A stretch of 24,897 nt of DNA, taken from contig JAYMTF010001254.1 of assembly GCA_036897485.1 (NCBI GenBank), positions 1 to 24,897 on the forward strand. Reading direction: 5' to 3'. Within the stretch, counting starts at the first letter, position 1. Each line of letters begins with the position of its first letter. Shown in pieces: positions 21,360 to 24,897 of this stretch. A program made the position numbers and the translations under genes. Below the pieces are notes generated by a model, which saw only the letters and a program-made list of their open reading frames with translations, searched no databases and was not told the origin of the DNA. The DNA comes from Pelargonium nanum (taxonomy: Eukaryota > Streptophyta > Magnoliopsida > Geraniales > Geraniaceae).

Positions 21360-24300
21360 TCAAACCACCATTTCAACTTCCTTTAGATCCGTCGGAATCC
21401 CCACATCCAACCTCATGGTTGGCTTGTACTCTTCCGGCACAGCTGCACCAGCTTGCACACAAATTTCAACAACCGCCGGAGCTTGACCATAGAAGCTCCT
21501 CAGCTCCCGGCACAATGGCTCCCCATCAGGAACGTGCCACACGTATCTTGGTGGTATCAGGTCGTTAAGCACAGCCTTTTGCCACCCGTGCTGTCCATTG
21601 CGCTGCTGATGCTTGTGCGCGCCACAGTTCTGCGCCTTGTGTCCCATAACGCCTACATGAATCTCGGGGCAATACCCGCAAACCCTAACCTGGTACATCC
21701 TCATTAGCTTGTTGGCTCCTCTTCTTACCTTGTCCCACACTTGGAGCGTTTCCTCAGCGAGCATCACTATCTCTTCTTTATCCGATGGAGCTACTATTTG
21801 CGAGCAAGGTATCTCGGCTAATAGTTCTCTCTTTGTAGTGTCAGGTTCGGGATCTGGGAGTTCGGTTTCATCGGCATCAATGAATTCGCTCTTGGAAATG
21901 CGAATTATGGGTTTTCTACGCCTTTTCGTGGGATACTCGGGGATGTCAACTCCGGCTTGGATGCAGAGCTCTACTAGGGCGGGAATTCGGGGGACTGTGA
22001 ACCTCTCGTTGTGAGGAATGCGCCTTTGAAGGCGGTCGTAGAGGTGGAAAGCATCCACTGGCAAGAATATATCGTCGACAAATGCCTCTGTCCACTCGTG
22101 ATCACCCTTGCGTTGAGTACAAAACTTCCCTCGACATGACTTGAATGGATGTCCATCAGGTCCTACATGGATCTCATTGCACCATCTGCACAAGTAGTTT
22201 GAGGTAGTTATTGAAAACAAAATTGTGTGGAAGTTGCATTGGAGAATAGTAAATTTCTTCGTAAGTTGCTTGCACAGCACTTTAATGTTTGAACCAATGG
22301 ACAAGTTCAGTTTCACACAGGATTGAATTAAGCAAGAAACTTACGCGCAAGCGTGCACGGGAACCACTTTCAGAAGCTTCTTGAGATTGTTAATCAACGT
22401 AATCCTCGCGTTGTACAGAGAATAGGCAGTTGGAATAAGTTTTTTAACCAACATACCGTTCTTTGGAGGTGCGACCGGTGGTCTAGGCTTGCCTCTGTTC
22501 TTTTTTAGCCTCTCTCTAGCAGCTCGCCGAAGCTCCACGATGGGTGTTGGAAATGGCTTCTTCTCCTTCTTGGAGTAGTAGCGAGGAATATCTGCATTCT
22601 GAGGATGCTCGCTCCTTACAACCAAAGTGGATTTACACGGCTTTTGGGATGGAATTCTAGTTGGAAATTTAAGTTGAGTGCAATTATACTGCAAACAAAT
22701 AAAACAAATAGTTAAATAACAATTGCATGAAGTTAGCGAGGAACAAGTAATCATCGAAAACAATAAACAAATCTCATGCAACACTTAAGTAGCTGCATGT
22801 ATGATATCTCTCGGGTAGCATTTGGATTAAAAAAATTGGAACGGGAACGAGGTTCAAGAAATTCTCATTCCAAAGACATTTTCATGACCGAAAAGTCATA
22901 ATTCAAACATGAAGAATAAGAATCTCATTTTCATGCCTGAACAAAAAAATCAATCGAAACGCTAACTCAGAGTATTCTGCACAATGGTTGTGACCTTTTC
23001 TAACCGGTTTCCAAGTGAGGTGAGATCGTTTTGATTCCAGATTCTATGGCTTACTAGCAACTAATGCTTGAAATTAAATCAGGAAACGGAAAAATAACAC
23101 TGAATAACGAGCAGATGATCCCATGGGCTTTTGGTAATGGATTAACGTAACCTAACCCGACATCATTCGGGAAATGGCTTTGTTGTTGTTTGTTTGTTTA
23201 GGACAGTTTCTTAGTAACCAAAGGATGACCAAAATGTCATCCACGTACCAATGGGCTCCGTTCTATTTCAGCTGAATTGTCCTCTTTCACTAAGAATATA
23301 AGGAAGCAACTTAGTTTCGTATGCTCCTACATGTAATAAATAACCTAACGATGCATCAAACTATATTATCTCCGGAAAAAACAAATATCACCTAACAATT
23401 GCAGCACCATCTGCATACCATATCTTGAGCATAAAGAGAAACTACATATACTATCATGAGGTGTACCTTCAAGGAATCGAGAGAACCAAGACCTTGATAT
23501 CGGTTAAGTTTCAGAAATTCTGATCTTGTATGGTATGAAACCAATAAGGGCCCTGCACGGGGAAGTAAACCCCTCCCTTTACCACTCAACAAAGTCATTG
23601 TGCCAAATTGAAAGTTAGATCCGCAATCTACCCCTGAAACCCAGCAGAAAAAATCTCAAAACCATTCAGAAAATTTCCAAGTTCTCAATAAATAGTTGAT
23701 GATACCTTTAAGTATCAGCAGAGGATTAAGAAATTACACAAAACTCTAAGCCTAATGTTGAACACACAGCACATATATATAATATGCAATATTACAAAAT
23801 AATGAGAAACAAAACACGAATCGTTTCTGTCAAGAAGCAAGATTGTTCAACAAAAGAACCGAACCGATGCTAGGAAAAAGACCAACAAACCCAAAAACCA
23901 AAAGGAAAAGGAAACAAACAAATCATACACGAAACTGTGATACTTATCTACAATAGTTCATACAAATGATAATAATCACACCAAATAAGAACCGAAGAAA
24001 ATGACATTTAAAGACCAATTGAAGGAAACACCAGGAGTAAACATAGAAAATGACTCATCTAGGGATTAAAAACTCAAGAAATAAACTAGTCAAGAACTAA
24101 ATCTATAAAAACAAGTGACAGTCTCTAACAATACCCATCTCAGCCAAAGTTGCAAGATACAACCCAAATATCAATTTTAACCCACAAAAATGGCATTTGG
24201 GTCTCTTCCACTCAATCATTAGCTTCAGATGTTTAAATACACAGTACTGTGATACACTGATACACTATAAAACCCATGATGCTGATTTGAAGAGACATTG

Positions 24301-24512
24301 AATTATTGAAACAAACAGTTCAGTTCGTTGAAGCAGTAAATCAAAATAGCAATGAGTGAAATTTCAGATTCTCCAGATAAATTGGAAGCTCGAATCAAAG
24401 ATAAAGATAAAAACTTTGCAAAACCCATGAATTTGATGAAGAAATGGCACAACTTACAGTATCGATTAGAGCAGGTACTTGTGAGTCCTTGAGAGCTCAG
24501 CGTCGACGCCAT
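21360..24512 (-). CDS. APO2: APO2-type plastid RNA-binding protein, 4 coding exons
   Basis: Exons in reading order: 24512-24458, 23633-23467, 22688-22345 and 22185-21360. They join in frame to 463 aa. The start at 24512 is chosen because the first exon continues in frame through a good donor (T|gtaagt) and acceptor (tttcag|ggg) into the conserved MTLLSGKGRGLLPRAG segment; Met31 (23598) is the alternative start and is the one I recall for the Arabidopsis protein. The N-terminus is Ser/Arg-rich, consistent with a plastid transit peptide. Two APO repeats have spaced Cys/His: C188, C191, H195, H201, C206, H218, and C358, C361, H365, H371, C376, H388 (CGYCPEIHVG). An acidic linker, ADETELPDPEPD, lies between. 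APO proteins bind RNA through these motifs and promote splicing of plastid group II introns; APO1 is needed for photosystem I and 4Fe-4S cluster accumulation. The role of APO2 itself is less clear. Confidence 0.93.
22818..22962. mobile_element. Small MITE-like element in APO2 intron 2
   Basis: About 145 bp, starting GCATTTGGATTAAAAAAATT and ending in the complement of GCGTTTCGATTG. It contains attctcattcc and tgcctgaacaaaaa words, shared with the element at 12524-12661 in the EEP gene. There is no coding content. The target duplication is unclear. Confidence 0.5.
23634..24457 (-). other. Long first intron of APO2 (824 bp)
   Basis: The donor gtaagt and acceptor tttcag both match plant consensus. 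The intron separates a short 55-base first coding exon from the exon that holds the alternative Met31. The interior is AT-rich and I see no repeat or gene in it. Confidence 0.8.
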
Positions 24513-24759
24513 TGGAGTGGTTCAAGAGAAAGGAGGGACAGAGAAATTAGTAGCAGAATAGATTTTTTTTTGTTTCTGGGAAGATGATAGAGTAGTGTTG
24601 TAATGGGCCGTGAAATAGGCCCAAAACTAATAAATACATGTAATTGAAGGATAGCCCAAAAAGCCCATCTACTTAGTGGGCCTTTCATTTGTATCTTTTC
24701 AACCAGTAATATTTTATTATTTTTAGAAATCTTATATAATTTAATCTACATACTAAATA
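24513..24759. other. APO2 leader and promoter region
   Basis: The first 80 or so bases are likely leader. Two gggcc/ggccc words (tgggcc at 24604 and its complement gggcct at 24679) resemble TCP/site II-like elements (TGGGCC/GGCCCA) that are common in promoters of plant genes for organelle and ribosome functions. That role is inferred. Confidence 0.45.
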
Positions 24760-24897
24760 CTCCCTCCGTCCCAAATTGAGTGTTGTTTGTCTAAAATTTT
24801 TGTCCCAAAATGAGTGTTCTGTTTCTATTTTTAGGTTAGGGTAAAATGGAGGTGAGTCGACTCATCTAAGGCTTAGGTGAGTCAGACCCCCAAAACT
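24758..24897. mobile_element. Stowaway-type MITE, left part, cut by the window end
   Basis: TA followed by CTCCCTCCGTCCCAAATTGA at 24760 matches the left terminus of the element at 1383. An internal copy of the subterminal word, gtcccaaaatgagtgttctg, follows about 40 bases later. No right terminus is reached before the window ends. Confidence 0.75.

Noticed and set aside
21453-22014. Plus-strand frames over APO2 exon 4
   Set aside because: They are antisense shadows of the conserved APO repeats.
24458-24512. Upstream ORF ending before the APO2 start
   Set aside because: Re-reading the acceptor (tttcag followed by ggg) shows the frame stays open and runs into the APO2 coding sequence, so it is a coding exon rather than a separate upstream ORF.

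Overview
This window is nuclear DNA from a flowering plant, most likely a eudicot. It holds five intron-rich protein-coding genes whose spliced products match plant families from end to end. Introns and spacers are AT-rich, and the spacers and introns carry Stowaway-type MITEs, hAT-like MITEs and a SINE. There is no operon, phage, CRISPR array or other bacterial feature. I found no tRNA or rRNA gene.

Layout, left to right: (1) a PDZ-domain 26S proteasome assembly chaperone (PSMD9/Nas2 family) on the minus strand, 94-3271, five coding exons, 228 aa. (2) A spacer of about 2.3 kb between divergent genes, with a 709-bp inverted-repeat element that contains 52-bp tandem repeats. (3) A plastid-type leucyl aminopeptidase (M17) on the plus strand, 5552-11069, ten exons, 578 aa. 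Intron 1 contains a tandem duplication that captured the end of exon 1, and introns 8 and 9 carry hAT-like MITEs. (4) A DNase I/EEP-fold protein on the plus strand, 12083-16150, seven exons, 310 aa. It is interrupted by a clear U12-type AT-AC intron, and its EEP catalytic residues are largely replaced. Intron 5 holds a Stowaway MITE and a SINE with a perfect 16-bp target-site duplication. (5) A transmembrane nine (TM9SF/TMN/EMP70) protein on the minus strand, 16792-20074, seven exons, 639 aa, with a diverged tandem array in intron 1. (6) APO2-type plastid RNA-binding protein on the minus strand, 21360-24512, four coding exons, 463 aa. The window ends inside another Stowaway-like element.

The genes do not form one pathway. 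They serve proteasome assembly, peptide turnover in plastid or cytosol, an unknown EEP-fold function, Golgi/endosome membrane traffic and plastid RNA metabolism. From memory, the PSMD9 homologue and APO2 also lie close together on Arabidopsis chromosome 5, which would suggest old microsynteny; this was not checked.

I see no wholly new multi-gene system. The most interesting signals are the U12 intron, the apparent EEP pseudo-enzyme, two independent cases of a first exon's 3' end being copied into its own first intron, and possible dual targeting of the aminopeptidase. All exon boundaries come from reading splice sites, frame continuity and remembered family sequence; none is backed by transcript data.
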